From assembly GCF_017656155.1 (NCBI RefSeq), contig NZ_JACDOH010000002.1:282360-346359 (forward strand): a DNA stretch of 64,000 nucleotides, read 5' to 3'. Source of the DNA: Thermosyntropha sp. Its GTDB lineage: Bacteria > Bacillota > Syntrophomonadia > Syntrophomonadales > Syntrophomonadaceae. The position numbers and the translations under genes were made by a program. The notes under the pieces were generated by a model. The model saw nothing but the letters and a program-made list of their open reading frames with translations, was not told the DNA's origin and did no database searches. Numbering within the stretch: the stretch's first letter is position 1; each line of letters opens with the position of its first letter. Shown in pieces: positions 1-9,059 of this stretch.

Positions 1-138
1 CAGTTTTTTTAAAATGTCCGGATCAATTCGGCGGGCAATTTTACCAGGCAAAACAGTTCCCTGTCTTCCCAAGACTTTCATTAAAAGGAGCAATATTTTT
101 CCTGTTAACATAGCCGTTATTTTACGCAAGCCTCTCAT
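1..138 (-). CDS. murT: MurT, lipid II isoglutaminyl synthase subunit (N-terminal fragment)
   Basis: Only the first 46 codons lie in the window; the gene runs off the left edge. The peptide contains RQGTVLPGKIARRIDPDIL, which matches the conserved N-terminal segment of Firmicute MurT (Staphylococcus aureus has RGTDLPGQIARKVDTDVLRKL). MurT is the Mur-ligase-like subunit that works with GatD to amidate the D-glutamate of lipid II on the cytoplasmic face of the membrane. The ATG at 138 follows a good GAGGT ribosome site. The Mur-ligase ATP-binding region is outside the window, so the call rests on this N-terminal motif. Confidence 0.72.
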   Translation of the reverse strand, partial: MRGLRKITAMLTGKILLLLMKVLGRQGTVLPGKIARRIDPDILKKL

Positions 139-162
139 AGTTTTAACCTCATTTACAGAATT

Positions 163-200
163 AAAAGGTATGCTTTAAAAATTAAATCCGCATACCTTTT
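163..200 (-). terminator. Hairpin between glycosyltransferase and murT
   Basis: An 11-bp perfect inverted repeat (AAAAGGTATGC / GCATACCTTTT) with a 16-nt loop lies downstream of the glycosyltransferase stop and just before the murT ribosome site. The stem ends in TTTT but no further T-run follows, so it may be a weak terminator or an mRNA-processing hairpin. Confidence 0.45.
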
Positions 201-238
201 GTAAATTATAGTTTTTATCTATAAACGAAAATTTTTCA

Positions 239-1447
239 TCATGACCCTAAACGGTAAATCCAATCTATGACATGGTATTTGCGCATCCTTTTAGGCCTTG
301 ACTTCTCATAAAGCTCAAGATACACATTTTCCAGTTTTTTTGCCATATTGGCTGAAGAAAGAAGGTCAGCCTTTTTATAAGCATTATCCTTAAAAGAAGC
401 ATAAGTTTCTTCATCAACCAGTATTCGTTTTATAGCACTCACGAATTCCTCCATATCACATCCGGTAAGATAACCGTTTACTCCATCATCTACCATATCT
501 ATTACCCCGTTGGCTTTTACCGCAACTACCGGTAAGCCTGCTGCCATAGCCTCAATCAGAACCAACCCCTGAGTTTCAGTCAGGGACGCAAATACAAAAA
601 GGTCAGCCGAAAAATATACATTTACCAAGGTATCAAAAGGCAAAGCACCGGTAAATATAACATCTTTTTCCAAAGACAATCCTAATGAAACTGCCAGTTT
701 CTTGAGCTCATGCTCCAAAGGTCCTTGAGCAGTTAAAACCAATGTAGTATCCGGTCGTTCTTTCTTTAGAAGATTAAAAGCATTTATCAGAAATCCCAGA
801 TTTTTTTCTTTAGTAAGGCGGCCTACAAAAAGAAGTATTTTGTTATCCTTTGGTATAGATGGATACTGTTTTCTAAGATATTCTTTATCACCATTCTGGA
901 ATTTGTGTAAAGGAACCCCGGTAGGAATTACCGATACTGGAGCCTTTACTTTAAGCTCCTTTAATTTTGCTTCTACTTCTGTGCTGGGAACTATTACATG
1001 ATCACATTGATTGCAGAAATTGGTGCTGTATTTTATAGTTATCTCCCGGGCCAAATCTTGGGCAATTGGTACATAATGCACATATTGATCATACAAAGTA
1101 TGATAAGTAAAAACGAGGGGGATACCCTGCCTTTTTGCATTATGAAGACCAACCCTTCCCATAGTAAAGGGGGAATGAACATGAATTATATCTAAATCCA
1201 GCCTCTTTATGAGCATGCTAAGTCCCGGATGAACTGGGACAGCCAAGGTATAATCAGGATTAGTAGGAGCAGGTAGAGAAAAAAACCTGTAAACCTTCTC
1301 TTCCTCATCTTCATAATCGGGATAACTGGGAGCAAATATATATATATCATGACCTAATTTATTAAGTTCATATTTAAAAGTAGTTATAGATGTTACTACA
1401 CCGCTGGTATAAGGCTTATAGCTGTCGGTAAAAACTCCTATTTTCAA
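239..1447 (-). CDS. GT4 glycosyltransferase, likely diacylglycerol glucosyltransferase type
   Basis: This 402-residue protein has two Rossmann-like halves. The N-terminal half starts with MKIGVFTDSYKPYTSGV, typical of lipid-linked GT4 enzymes that glucosylate 1,2-diacylglycerol to make membrane glycolipids and lipoteichoic acid anchors. The C-terminal half has the nucleotide-sugar site: R210 and K215 in GRLTKEKN, and the EX7E motif at E291-E299 (ETQGLVLIEAMAAG). No signal peptide or membrane helix is evident, as expected of a peripheral membrane enzyme. The start is TTG at 1447, preceded by a strong AAGGGGGG site. The neighbour murT supports a cell-envelope role. The acceptor is inferred from family resemblance; another GT4 acceptor is possible. 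Confidence 0.8.
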   Translation of the reverse strand: MKIGVFTDSYKPYTSGVVTSITTFKYELNKLGHDIYIFAPSYPDYEDEEEKVYRFFSLPAPTNPDYTLAVPVHPGLSMLIKRLDLDIIHVHSPFTMGRVGLHNAKRQGIPLVFTYHTLYDQYVHYVPIAQDLAREITIKYSTNFCNQCDHVIVPSTEVEAKLKELKVKAPVSVIPTGVPLHKFQNGDKEYLRKQYPSIPKDNKILLFVGRLTKEKNLGFLINAFNLLKKERPDTTLVLTAQGPLEHELKKLAVSLGLSLEKDVIFTGALPFDTLVNVYFSADLFVFASLTETQGLVLIEAMAAGLPVVAVKANGVIDMVDDGVNGYLTGCDMEEFVSAIKRILVDEETYASFKDNAYKKADLLSSANMAKKLENVYLELYEKSRPKRMRKYHVIDWIYRLGS

Positions 1448-1531
1448 AACTGAATCCCCCCTTCACCTTTCTCAAAATAAATATTATATTGTGGATCAAA
1501 TTCTGGCAAGTATTTTAACCTCCATTTTACA

Positions 1532-1978
1532 TTATTCTTCATAAAATTCATAACCGGCAATTTGAAAAGTTTCCCCTTTATCAGCCATACTTCCAGTTGA
1601 AGTAATATCTTCTTCTGCCGGCCTGGTAAACTTATCCTGAATCTCGGCAGCACATTTCGCACAAAGGGTAGTATTAACCAATCTTTTAAGCCTTTGTGGT
1701 TCAATCTCTTTTCCGCAATTTTCACATATCCCATACTGTCCCGTATTATATCGTTCGATAGCATCATTTACCTTTTCCAACTCGAATTCCAGCATTTCGA
1801 GAAGTCCGGCATCTTTTTCTCTTTCATACAGATCAGATGCCGCATCTGCCGGATGTTGATCATACAGGGAAAGCTCATCTGTAGACTCTGCCTGCGGCAT
1901 CATAAGCTGCTTTCTTTTCTGTCCGATTATACTTTCGATTTCCTTTTTTTTGGCCATTAAACTTTCTAAATTATTCAA
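1532..1978 (-). CDS. TraR/DksA-type zinc-finger protein, YteA family
   Basis: A protein of about 148 residues with an N-terminal coiled coil, the YDQHPADAASDLYEREKD segment typical of YteA-type sporulation-associated proteins, and a C-terminal DksA-like four-cysteine finger (CENC ... CAKC). DksA/TraR proteins bind the secondary channel of RNA polymerase. YteA homologues are conserved in spore formers but their function is poorly known. The ribosome site CGAGGTG overlaps an upstream in-frame GTG (1987), so TTG at 1978 is the better start; ATG at 1957 is another option. It lies between a DUF5665 gene and the glycosyltransferase, all on the same strand. Confidence 0.82.
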   Translation of the reverse strand: MNNLESLMAKKKEIESIIGQKRKQLMMPQAESTDELSLYDQHPADAASDLYEREKDAGLLEMLEFELEKVNDAIERYNTGQYGICENCGKEIEPQRLKRLVNTTLCAKCAAEIQDKFTRPAEEDITSTGSMADKGETFQIAGYEFYEE

Positions 1979-1996
1979 ACTTAACACCTCGGTTCA

Positions 1997-2293
1997 TTAA
2001 AAATAAATAATGAACCCTCCCACCTTAAGCTGAGCCTGAACAATAGCTACTATATCAGCAATAAAGCTGCCGATAACAGGAATGTTCAAAACAATCATCT
2101 GCTGCAAAAAATAAAGAACCAAAGCTGCCAAAACGGTAAATCCGATAGCAGTTCCGAAGCCACGGGATACCCCAATAAGAAAATTAAGAAACAGCAGACG
2201 GCGAGGATTTTCAAGCAACTCAACATACTCAGCCAGCCGCATTTTTTCCATATTTACCGCCAGCTCATCTAATTTATCCGACAGTTTTTGCAA
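1997..2293 (-). CDS. DUF5665 membrane protein (start uncertain)
   Basis: A small protein with an N-terminal amphipathic segment (KLDELAVNMEKMRLAEYVELLENP) and two hydrophobic segments, about residues 45-67 and 72-90. This is the pattern of the uncharacterised DUF5665 family of Clostridia. The end is firm but the start is not. The TTG at 2293 has no ribosome site at normal distance, whereas the frame stays open upstream to a very strong GGAGGGGGGG at 2351-2360 followed by ATT, ATC and CTG codons. The real protein is probably 17-19 residues longer and starts at one of these unusual codons. Function unknown. Confidence 0.7.
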   Translation of the reverse strand: MQKLSDKLDELAVNMEKMRLAEYVELLENPRRLLFLNFLIGVSRGFGTAIGFTVLAALVLYFLQQMIVLNIPVIGSFIADIVAIVQAQLKVGGFIIYF

Positions 2294-2350
2294 TACCAGA
2301 TTAGTATTTTCATTATCTCCCGATTTACCATCTTTAAACGACAGGATAAT

Positions 2351-2360
2351 CCCCCCCTCC
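2351..2360 (-). promoter_or_regulatory. Strong ribosome binding site implying a non-AUG start for the DUF5665 gene
   Basis: GGAGGGGGGG on the minus strand is followed directly by ATT (2350), ATC (2347) and CTG (2344), all in frame with the DUF5665 coding sequence. There is no ATG, GTG or TTG between this site and 2293. Confidence 0.5.
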
Positions 2361-2679
2361 AGTCTACTTATTAGTATGCCTTTAAACTACATTATCATAC
2401 CTTTATCTATTATTTAATGTTTGTGGATTTTCCCGCCGATTTATAAACCTTTCAGAACTAAAATTATTAACTGCCATAACCGACGCTTTCCCTAAAAGTT
2501 CTGCAAACTCTACCTAATCACCTTTTTTGCCTAGAACAGAAATAGGCCTTTTAAAGTTTACTATAAGATTTAAGGGAAGAGTCTCCTCTTCCCCACTTTC
2601 AAAATACATAAATTTGAAAAATTCTTCATACTAAAGGGTTATTTAAAACTTATGCTCTCTGCTTTTCTAGTGTACGTTA
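2361..2679. other. Intergenic stretch downstream of ileS with a hairpin
   Basis: No coding region is supported here. A perfect 8-bp stem with a 4-nt loop (GGGAAGAG TCTC CTCTTCCC, 2574-2593) lies about 90 nt past the ileS stop. On the minus strand it is followed by TTAAATCTT, so it is a plausible but weak ileS terminator. A smaller repeat (GCCTA/TAGGC, 2529-2547) is next to it. Confidence 0.5.
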
Positions 2680-5457
2680 TTATTTGAGTTTTTCAACTAC
2701 CCCGGCACAGCGTGAACAAAGGGTAGGATATTCACTATTCTGACCTACCGAAGGAGATATTATCCAGCAACGTTCACATTTTTCTCCTTCCGCTTTTTTA
2801 ACTTCAACCCAGACCCCTTCAATTTCAGGAAGAGAGCGGGTATCTTCCGGCCTTTCTCCCGCCGGTTTTATATCTACCCGGGAAGAAATAAAAATCTTAT
2901 CCAAGAAAGAAACTTCATTTAAAACCTTAAGCCAATCTTCTTCAGCATAAATGGTTACCCATGCCCCTAATGAATGTCCTATAATCTTATTTGCCCGGGC
3001 CTCTTCCATAGCTTTAGTAACTACTTCCCGAACTTTAAGTATTTTTTCCATTCTGTCTTCAATATCATGATCTTCGTATCCTTTAACTTCAGGCCATTCT
3101 AAAAGCTGGACACTTATAGGCTGTCCTTCTCTTCTCAGATAACTCCAGATTTCTTCCGTAGTAAAAGCTAAAATAGGAGTTAAAAGCACAACCAGAGCAT
3201 TAATAAGCTCATATAAAACGGTTTGCACTCCTCTTCTTCCTATATCGTCAGGATGCGAACAGTAAAGTATATCTTTACAGATATCGAAATAAATGTTGCT
3301 TAAATCAACTGTACAGAAATTATGGATAGAATGGAAGACCACATGAAACTCATAATTTTCATAAGCCCTTGTAACCCGCTCAATCAGTTTATCTAGCTTT
3401 ATAAGTATCCATTTATCCATTTCAGACAATTTTTCATATTCTACCTTATGTTTATCCGGATCATAATCAAAAAGATTTCCTAATATAAAACGGCAGGTAT
3501 TTCTTATTTTACGATAAGCTTCTGCACTCTGCCTTATTATATTTTCTGATACTGCTACATCAGATCGATAATCAGCCGAAGAAACCCAAAGCCTTAAAAT
3601 ATCTGCCCCCATCTCTTCAATCATCTGCAAGGGATCAACCACATTGCCTAAAGACTTTGACATCTTGCGTCCTTGTTCATCCACTACAAAACCATGGGTC
3701 AAGACGCTGCGATAAGGTGCCCTGCCTTTAACTGCCACTGCCGTAGACAATGATGAGTTGAACCATCCGCGATGCTGGTCGCTTCCCTCCAGATAAAGAG
3801 CTGCCGGCCACACTAAATCAGGATGAGTTTCCAAAACTGCCATATGGCTGGAACCTGAATCAAACCACACATCCATAATGTCAGTTTCCTTACGGAAACT
3901 TAAGCTCCCGCATTTTTCGCATTTATATCCTTCAGGTAATAAATATTTCGCATCTTTTTCGAACCATATATCTGAACCAAATTCGGCAAAAAGCTGACTT
4001 ACTCTCTCAATGGTGGCATCATTAATTACAGTTTCACCACATTCTGTGCAGTAGAATATGGGTATAGGCACACCCCAAGTGCGCTGCCTTGAGATACACC
4101 AGTCTCCGCGGTCTCTGACCATATTATAAATTCTATCGCGTCCCCAGGCCGGAATCCAAGTTACCTCATCAATAGCCTCTAATGCTTCCTTACGGAAGTT
4201 TTCAATAGAGGCAAACCACTGTTCAGTAGCTCTGTAAATTATAGGATTTTTACATCTCCAGCAATATGGATACTGATGCTCAATCTTTGAAGACTTTAAA
4301 AGCATACCTAAAGCTTCGAGCTCAGCAATAACATCCTTATTGGCATCATGTACAAAAAGCCCTTTAAACTTTCCAGCTTCTTCAGTAAAGTGTCCGCTGT
4401 TATCCACCGGTGATATAACTTCAAGACCGTATTGCCTGCCAACATAGAAGTCATCTTCCCCATGTCCGGGAGCAGTATGAACACATCCGGTACCAGCTTC
4501 TAAAGTAACATGAGTGCCCAATATCACCAGAGAATCCCTTTCAAAAATAGGATGCCTGCATACAATCCTTTCCAGGTCTTTCCCTTTATATTCGTTTAAG
4601 ATAACATAAGCATTCCAGCCTATTTCGCCGGCAACCTTTTCTAACAGTCCTCTTGCCAACACATATTTTTCTTTATTTACCTCTATAAGGACATAATCAA
4701 AATCAGGATGAACAGCTATCCCTGTATTGGCAGGAATAGTCCATGGAGTAGTTGTCCATATGATTACATAAGAATCTTCCGGAAGTACTCCCCGTCCGTC
4801 TTTTACCGGGAATTTTACATATATTGAAGGTGAAATTTTGCTGCTATATTCAATTTCAGCTTCAGCTAAAGCAGTTTCACAATCTGCACACCAGTAAACC
4901 GGCTTAAGCCCTTTATATATATATCCCTTTTTAGCCATTTCCCCAAAAACTTTTATTTGAATGGCTTCAAAATAAGGCTCCAGAGTAAGATAAGGCTTCT
5001 CCCAATCCCCTCTTACTCCCAATCTTTTAAACTGTTCTCTCTGGATATCTACATAACTTAATGCGTAATCCCTGCACTGACGCCGGAATTCCACCACATC
5101 AGTCTTATGCCGGTCTATACCCATCTTCTTGATAGCTTGCTGTTCAATGGGAAGGCCATGCGTATCCCAGCCGGGAACATAAGGAGCATCAAATCCGCTC
5201 ATCGAACGATATTTCACAATTATATCCTTGAGGACTTTATTCAAAGTATGGCCTAGATGTATATTACCGTTGGCATAAGGAGGTCCATCATGCAAAATAA
5301 ATTTAGGTTTTCCTACGTTTTTCTCCTGAACTTTATGATATATATCATTTTCTTCCCAAAACTTCAAAAATTCAGGCTCCCTCTTAGGCAAATTAGCCTT
5401 CATAGGAAATTGAGTTTGCGGTAAATTTAAAGTGCTGTCATACTTGCCTTTACCCAT
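2680..5457 (-). CDS. ileS: Isoleucyl-tRNA synthetase
   Basis: A class I synthetase of about 925 residues that charges tRNA-Ile with isoleucine. The ATP-site motifs are present: the HIGH equivalent HLGH (GNIHLGHTLNK) near residue 60 and KMSKS ([10 protein letters not shown]) near residue 600. The large CP1 editing insert contains TTTPWT and the GTGCVHTAPGHGEDD segment. The C-terminal zinc module has CERCWI and LCSRC. ATG at 5457 (MGKGKYDSTLNLPQTQFPM) is preferred over an in-frame ATG at 5490 because a GAGGTGG/AGAGG ribosome site lies between them. Expression is controlled by the T-box leader immediately upstream. Confidence 0.97.
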   Translation of the reverse strand: MGKGKYDSTLNLPQTQFPMKANLPKREPEFLKFWEENDIYHKVQEKNVGKPKFILHDGPPYANGNIHLGHTLNKVLKDIIVKYRSMSGFDAPYVPGWDTHGLPIEQQAIKKMGIDRHKTDVVEFRRQCRDYALSYVDIQREQFKRLGVRGDWEKPYLTLEPYFEAIQIKVFGEMAKKGYIYKGLKPVYWCADCETALAEAEIEYSSKISPSIYVKFPVKDGRGVLPEDSYVIIWTTTPWTIPANTGIAVHPDFDYVLIEVNKEKYVLARGLLEKVAGEIGWNAYVILNEYKGKDLERIVCRHPIFERDSLVILGTHVTLEAGTGCVHTAPGHGEDDFYVGRQYGLEVISPVDNSGHFTEEAGKFKGLFVHDANKDVIAELEALGMLLKSSKIEHQYPYCWRCKNPIIYRATEQWFASIENFRKEALEAIDEVTWIPAWGRDRIYNMVRDRGDWCISRQRTWGVPIPIFYCTECGETVINDATIERVSQLFAEFGSDIWFEKDAKYLLPEGYKCEKCGSLSFRKETDIMDVWFDSGSSHMAVLETHPDLVWPAALYLEGSDQHRGWFNSSLSTAVAVKGRAPYRSVLTHGFVVDEQGRKMSKSLGNVVDPLQMIEEMGADILRLWVSSADYRSDVAVSENIIRQSAEAYRKIRNTCRFILGNLFDYDPDKHKVEYEKLSEMDKWILIKLDKLIERVTRAYENYEFHVVFHSIHNFCTVDLSNIYFDICKDILYCSHPDDIGRRGVQTVLYELINALVVLLTPILAFTTEEIWSYLRREGQPISVQLLEWPEVKGYEDHDIEDRMEKILKVREVVTKAMEEARANKIIGHSLGAWVTIYAEEDWLKVLNEVSFLDKIFISSRVDIKPAGERPEDTRSLPEIEGVWVEVKKAEGEKCERCWIISPSVGQNSEYPTLCSRCAGVVEKLK

Positions 5458-5500
5458 TTTCCTCTTACCACCTCGCCAGATTATTTTCATTTAAATCAAC

Positions 5501-5763
5501 AAAAACCTTTCATCCTCCAGGGACGAAAGGTTTGCTTCCGCGGTACCACCCTTATAGTGTTTTTAAAAACACCACTCTCATGCTCCATAACGCGAGCAGC
5601 GTTCAAACCTACTCGTCAATCTCAACTTTCGGCTTGAAAGCTCACGGGTGATCTTCAGCCAGAAATCAGCTATCCGGCTTCCACCATCCCGGACTCGCTT
5701 AAAGCTGAAAAATCCGCCTACTCTCCCGCTCATCGCCATGAATATTCATTTTACCTGAAAATC
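5501..5763 (-). promoter_or_regulatory. T-box leader of ileS (isoleucine, specifier ATC)
   Basis: The canonical T-box AGGGTGGTACCGCGG is at 5538-5552. It is followed by a terminator, AACCTTTC / GAAAGGTT (5504-5532), with a T-run. The 5' domain has the GATGGTGGAAG apical motif and a specifier loop TGAAG-ATC-ACCC, with ATC read from 5652 to 5650, matching isoleucine. Uncharged tRNA-Ile should pair with the specifier and with the T-box to form the antiterminator and allow ileS transcription. Confidence 0.95.
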
Positions 5764-5769
5764 GTATTT

Positions 5770-5798
5770 ATTGTAGCATATACCACCTTACAAGGCAA
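5770..5798 (-). promoter_or_regulatory. Sigma-A promoter of the ileS T-box transcript
   Basis: TTGCCT (-35, 5793-5798) and TACAAT (-10, 5770-5775) are separated by exactly 17 bp. The predicted transcription start is near 5763, just before the T-box stem I. Confidence 0.8.
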
Positions 5799-5825
5799 CT
5801 ATTACCGCTTTTTAAGCACAAAAAA

Positions 5826-6452
5826 TCAAAAATTTTTACAGCACAAATCATTTATTATGCATTTTATACACTCCGGCCGGCGGGCCTTGCACACCCGGCG
5901 TCCATGAAAAATAAAAAGGTGATGAGCCCTGCCCCACAATTCAACTGAAATCAAATCCTTAAGCTCATATTCAGTTTTGATTGGATTATCTGTTTGGACT
6001 AAACCCAGGCGGTTGACTACCCTGTGCACATGAGTATCTACACCTAACCCCGGTTTGCCAAAACCTACTGATAAAACTACATTGGCCGTTTTTCGTCCCA
6101 CCCCGGGCAGTTTCATAAGCTCTTCAAAATCATCCGGCACCTTGCCGTCATAAAAATCAATCAGAAACCTGGCCATATTCTTTAAATTTTTAGCCTTGCT
6201 CCTGTAAAGCCCCACTTTTTTTATCTTTTCCTCCAACTCTTTTAAATCTGCTTTTGCCATAGCTTCCGGAGTATTATAAACAGCAAAAAGCTCCGGGGTA
6301 ACTTTATTCACCTGTTTATCAGTAGTTTGAGCCGACAATATAACTGCCACCAAAAGCTCAAAAAAAGAATTATATTTAAGCATAGTCCCCGCATCAGGGT
6401 ATTCCAAGAAAAGCCTTTCAAGTATAAGGCTGCACCTATCTTTTTTATCCAC
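5826..6452 (-). CDS. nth: Endonuclease III
   Basis: A 208-residue DNA glycosylase/AP lyase of base excision repair that removes oxidised pyrimidines. The helix-hairpin-helix LPGVGRKTANVV carries the catalytic lysine (K121) and the aspartate is D139 in GVDTHVHRVVNRLG. They correspond to E. coli K120 and D138. The C-terminal 4Fe-4S loop is complete: C188-X6-C195-X2-C198-X5-C204. The start is GTG at 6452 with an AGGGGG ribosome site. It is separated from the ABC transporter genes upstream by a good terminator. Confidence 0.96.
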   Translation of the reverse strand: MDKKDRCSLILERLFLEYPDAGTMLKYNSFFELLVAVILSAQTTDKQVNKVTPELFAVYNTPEAMAKADLKELEEKIKKVGLYRSKAKNLKNMARFLIDFYDGKVPDDFEELMKLPGVGRKTANVVLSVGFGKPGLGVDTHVHRVVNRLGLVQTDNPIKTEYELKDLISVELWGRAHHLFIFHGRRVCKARRPECIKCIINDLCCKNF

Positions 6453-6467
6453 CTCAAATCCCCCTAA

Positions 6468-6499
6468 AGCAAAAGCCTACCTTTTATATAAAGGCAGGC
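6468..6499 (-). terminator. Intrinsic terminator of the amino-acid ABC operon
   Basis: On the minus strand GCCTGCCTTT / AAAGGTAGGC forms a 10-bp stem with one G-U pair and an ATATA loop. It is followed by TTTTGCTTT, between the transporter ATPase stop and nth. Confidence 0.8.
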
Positions 6500-6519
6500 A
6501 GAACCATTAATTTTGAAAT

Positions 6520-7242
6520 TTATAAAACTTTGCTTAAAAAAGACTGGGTTCGCGGATTTTTAGGATCAGTAAAAATCTGTTCAGGAAGTCCTTCTTCTAC
6601 AATCTGTCCTTCATCCATAAATATAACCCTGTCTCCAACTTCCCGGGCAAAACCCATTTCATGAGTCACCACTACCATAGTCATTCCTTCTAAGGCTAAA
6701 TCTTTCATTACCGACAAAACCTCGCCTACCATTTCTGGATCTAAAGCAGAAGTAGGCTCATCAAAGAGCATAACTTTAGGCTGCATAGCTAACGCTCTGG
6801 CAATTGCAACCCTCTGTTTCTGGCCTCCAGACAAATTAGCCGGATAAACATGGGCTTTATCTTCCAGTCCTACTTTTCTTAAAAGCTCCATGGCTAAATC
6901 ATCTGCTTCATTCTTAGGCATGCCTTTTATCTTTATAGGCGCAATAGTTATATTTTCCAAAGTAGTTTTATGAGGAAAAAGGTTGAAATGTTGAAAAACC
7001 ATGCCCATTTTTTGGCGCACTTTATTTATATCTGTTTTAGGATCAGTTACTTCTTCTCCATCAACATAAATATGTCCTTTATTTACCTTTTCCAGCTGAT
7101 TTATACACCTGAGCAAAGTGCTTTTGCCCGAACCTGAAGGTCCTATAACACATACTACCTCACGTGGCTTTATGTGAAGGTTAATACCCTTTAATACTTC
7201 TAATTTGCCAAAGCTTTTATATACACCAACTATATCTATCAC
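6520..7242 (-). CDS. Polar amino-acid ABC transporter, ATP-binding protein
   Basis: A 240-residue ATPase of the GlnQ/HisP family. Walker A is GPSGSGKST (34-42), the ABC signature is LSGGQKQ (137-143), Walker B ends in DE (161-162), and the switch histidine lies in VTHEMGF. It energises uptake of a polar amino acid through the adjacent permease. It starts with GTG inside a GTGA overlap with the permease stop, preceded by GGAGG, so the two are translationally coupled. The substrate cannot be read from the sequence. Confidence 0.95.
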   Translation of the reverse strand: MIDIVGVYKSFGKLEVLKGINLHIKPREVVCVIGPSGSGKSTLLRCINQLEKVNKGHIYVDGEEVTDPKTDINKVRQKMGMVFQHFNLFPHKTTLENITIAPIKIKGMPKNEADDLAMELLRKVGLEDKAHVYPANLSGGQKQRVAIARALAMQPKVMLFDEPTSALDPEMVGEVLSVMKDLALEGMTMVVVTHEMGFAREVGDRVIFMDEGQIVEEGLPEQIFTDPKNPRTQSFLSKVL

Positions 7243-7928
7243 CCGGTAGCTAACCTCCTTTCCACATAATCACCCAGAAGACCCAAACTCTTAGTTATAA
7301 CAAAATAGATAATAGCCACTGCACCCCATACCCATGCTGCCTGATAGGTATTGGCATAAACTAAATTCCCCCGGTAGGTTAGCTCTGCCACCGCAATAGT
7401 TGATACCAAAGAAGTATCTTTCAAAAGAGCAATAAATTCGTTTATAAGAGGAGGTATAACAATCTTATAAGCCTGGGGCAGTATAATATAGGTCATGGCT
7501 TGTCTCTCATTCATTCCCAACGAACGGGCAGCTTCCATCTGACCTTTGTCAACTGCCTGAATACCAGCTCGGACTATCTCTCCTATATAAGCTCCGCTGT
7601 TCAAACCACAGGCAATAATAGCCGAAGTAAAAGCCTCATCTACACCAAAATAAGGTAAAACTCCGAAATGCAGGAGCAGTATCTGCACAAAAAGAGGTGT
7701 TCCCCGGAAAAAATCAATATAAGCAACAGAAATTGACCGCAAAATCCGATTCTTCGAAAGCCTGAACAAACCAGCAAACAAACCTAAAACCATACCCATT
7801 GCCACTGATAAAGCCGTAACCTCAATTGTTATCCAGGCTCCTTCCAAAAAATACGGCATATTTTCATATACAACCTGAAATCCTCTGATTTCAAAAAGAC
7901 TGTCTATTATGCCATAAAATCCCGACAA
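7239..7928 (-). CDS. Polar amino-acid ABC transporter, permease
   Basis: A 229-residue inner-membrane permease of the HisM/GlnP type with about five membrane helices. The cytoplasmic EAA loop that contacts the ATPase is conserved ([22 protein letters not shown]). The N-terminal region has the typical [14 protein letters not shown] start of helix 1 and later [10 protein letters not shown]. The start is TTG at 7928 with AGGAGG. A strong hairpin separates it from the upstream binding-protein gene. Confidence 0.94.
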   Translation of the reverse strand: MSGFYGIIDSLFEIRGFQVVYENMPYFLEGAWITIEVTALSVAMGMVLGLFAGLFRLSKNRILRSISVAYIDFFRGTPLFVQILLLHFGVLPYFGVDEAFTSAIIACGLNSGAYIGEIVRAGIQAVDKGQMEAARSLGMNERQAMTYIILPQAYKIVIPPLINEFIALLKDTSLVSTIAVAELTYRGNLVYANTYQAAWVWGAVAIIYFVITKSLGLLGDYVERRLATG

Positions 7929-7955
7929 CGGTTATTCCTCCTATCAAACAAACTG

Positions 7956-7981
7956 AAAGCGCGAGTCCGCTCTCGCGCTTT
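7956..7981 (-). terminator. Hairpin between binding-protein and permease genes (partial attenuator)
   Basis: A perfect 10-bp stem AAAGCGCGAG / CTCGCGCTTT with a 6-nt loop and no proper T-run. In binding-protein operons such stems usually stabilise or trim the upstream mRNA so that the binding protein is made in excess. Confidence 0.65.
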
Positions 7982-8013
7982 TAGTATTATACCTGATAAC
8001 TGATTATTAATCA

Positions 8014-8799
8014 TTATTTCTCAAAATATTTTTTATAAATCTTATCATAAGTGCCATTTTCTTTCACTTTGGCCAAACCTTCATTAAGCATGTTCAAAAG
8101 CTCGGTGTTTCCTTTCTTTACAGCTATACCGTATTTGTCATCAGCAGAAAATACTTCTCCTACCATCTTTATATTAGCATCTTCAGTGGTTAATATATAG
8201 TTCAAGGTAACCGGATGATCGTTAATAACCGCATCAACACCGCCTTTTTTAAGCTCCATAAAAGCCTCTCCTACATCTTTAAACAGCTTTACTTCAGTAG
8301 AAGGATCTTTTTCCTTAACTTTATCACAGTAAGCTGCCCCTATTGTTCCAGTCTGAGCTGCCAACCTTTTGCCTTTTAAATCTTCAGTTCCATTAATATC
8401 AGTGTTATCGTTTCGAACTGCAACAATTAATCCGGCATCAAAATAAGGTTCAGTAAAATCTACCACTTCCAGCCTATCAGGGGTAATAGACATGCCGGAT
8501 ATTGCAGCATCAATTTTGCCCTGCTGAACGGCAGGAACTAAAGCTTCAAACGCCATATGTTTCACTTCTACTTCATATCCTTGAACTTCGCCAATAGCCT
8601 TAATCAGATCAATATCAAACCCAACTAATTCCCCTTTTTCCTGAGACTCGAACGGCGGGAAGGTAGCATTAGTCCCCACTATAATCTTCTTAGCCTTTTC
8701 TTCGGAATTATCAGCTGCTTCCCCTCCACAGCCAATAACAGTAAACATAAGGCCTAAAATTAATAAACTGCTTAACAATAGACGCCATTTACTTTTCAA
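8014..8799 (-). CDS. Amino-acid ABC transporter substrate-binding lipoprotein
   Basis: A 261-residue SBP_bac_3 protein. The N-terminus is a lipoprotein signal with a hydrophobic run and the lipobox VIGC; the cysteine near residue 24 should be lipidated. The mature part has the family pattern: GTNATFPPFES, GFDIDLIKAIGE, the SITPDR(L)EVVDFTEPYF segment, and GKRLAAQTGT. It captures a polar amino acid outside the membrane and delivers it to the permease encoded downstream. The start is TTG at 8799 behind AGGAGTGAT. The ligand is not predictable here. Confidence 0.93.
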   Translation of the reverse strand: MKSKWRLLLSSLLILGLMFTVIGCGGEAADNSEEKAKKIIVGTNATFPPFESQEKGELVGFDIDLIKAIGEVQGYEVEVKHMAFEALVPAVQQGKIDAAISGMSITPDRLEVVDFTEPYFDAGLIVAVRNDNTDINGTEDLKGKRLAAQTGTIGAAYCDKVKEKDPSTEVKLFKDVGEAFMELKKGGVDAVINDHPVTLNYILTTEDANIKMVGEVFSADDKYGIAVKKGNTELLNMLNEGLAKVKENGTYDKIYKKYFEK

Positions 8800-9059
8800 T
8801 TTTTATCACTCCTGTCACTTTATCTTAACAATCATAATTATACAATTAGATGTATTATTCGACAATAGTTTATCATTAAATGCTTATATTTATTTGCTTC
8901 TCCTATTTTTTTATGTATATTTTTTCAAAATATCCTTAATTTGAATAATTATTATCATTTAAAAATTTTTATACATTTTCTGCGTCAAAATATGTTATTA
9001 TATGTAGGCAGTTGTAACTTCATCAGGAGTAAATCTTTTATAGAAACGAGGTAAACAAT

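Noticed and set aside
1444..1767. 107-codon frame overlapping the DksA/YteA gene
   Set aside because: Out of frame with a clear zinc-finger protein, no ribosome site and no recognisable domain.
8800..9059. Clear promoter pair in the divergent region before the ABC binding-protein gene and the EamA gene
   Set aside because: The region is very AT-rich with many near matches; none had both hexamers at good spacing, so no site is claimed.
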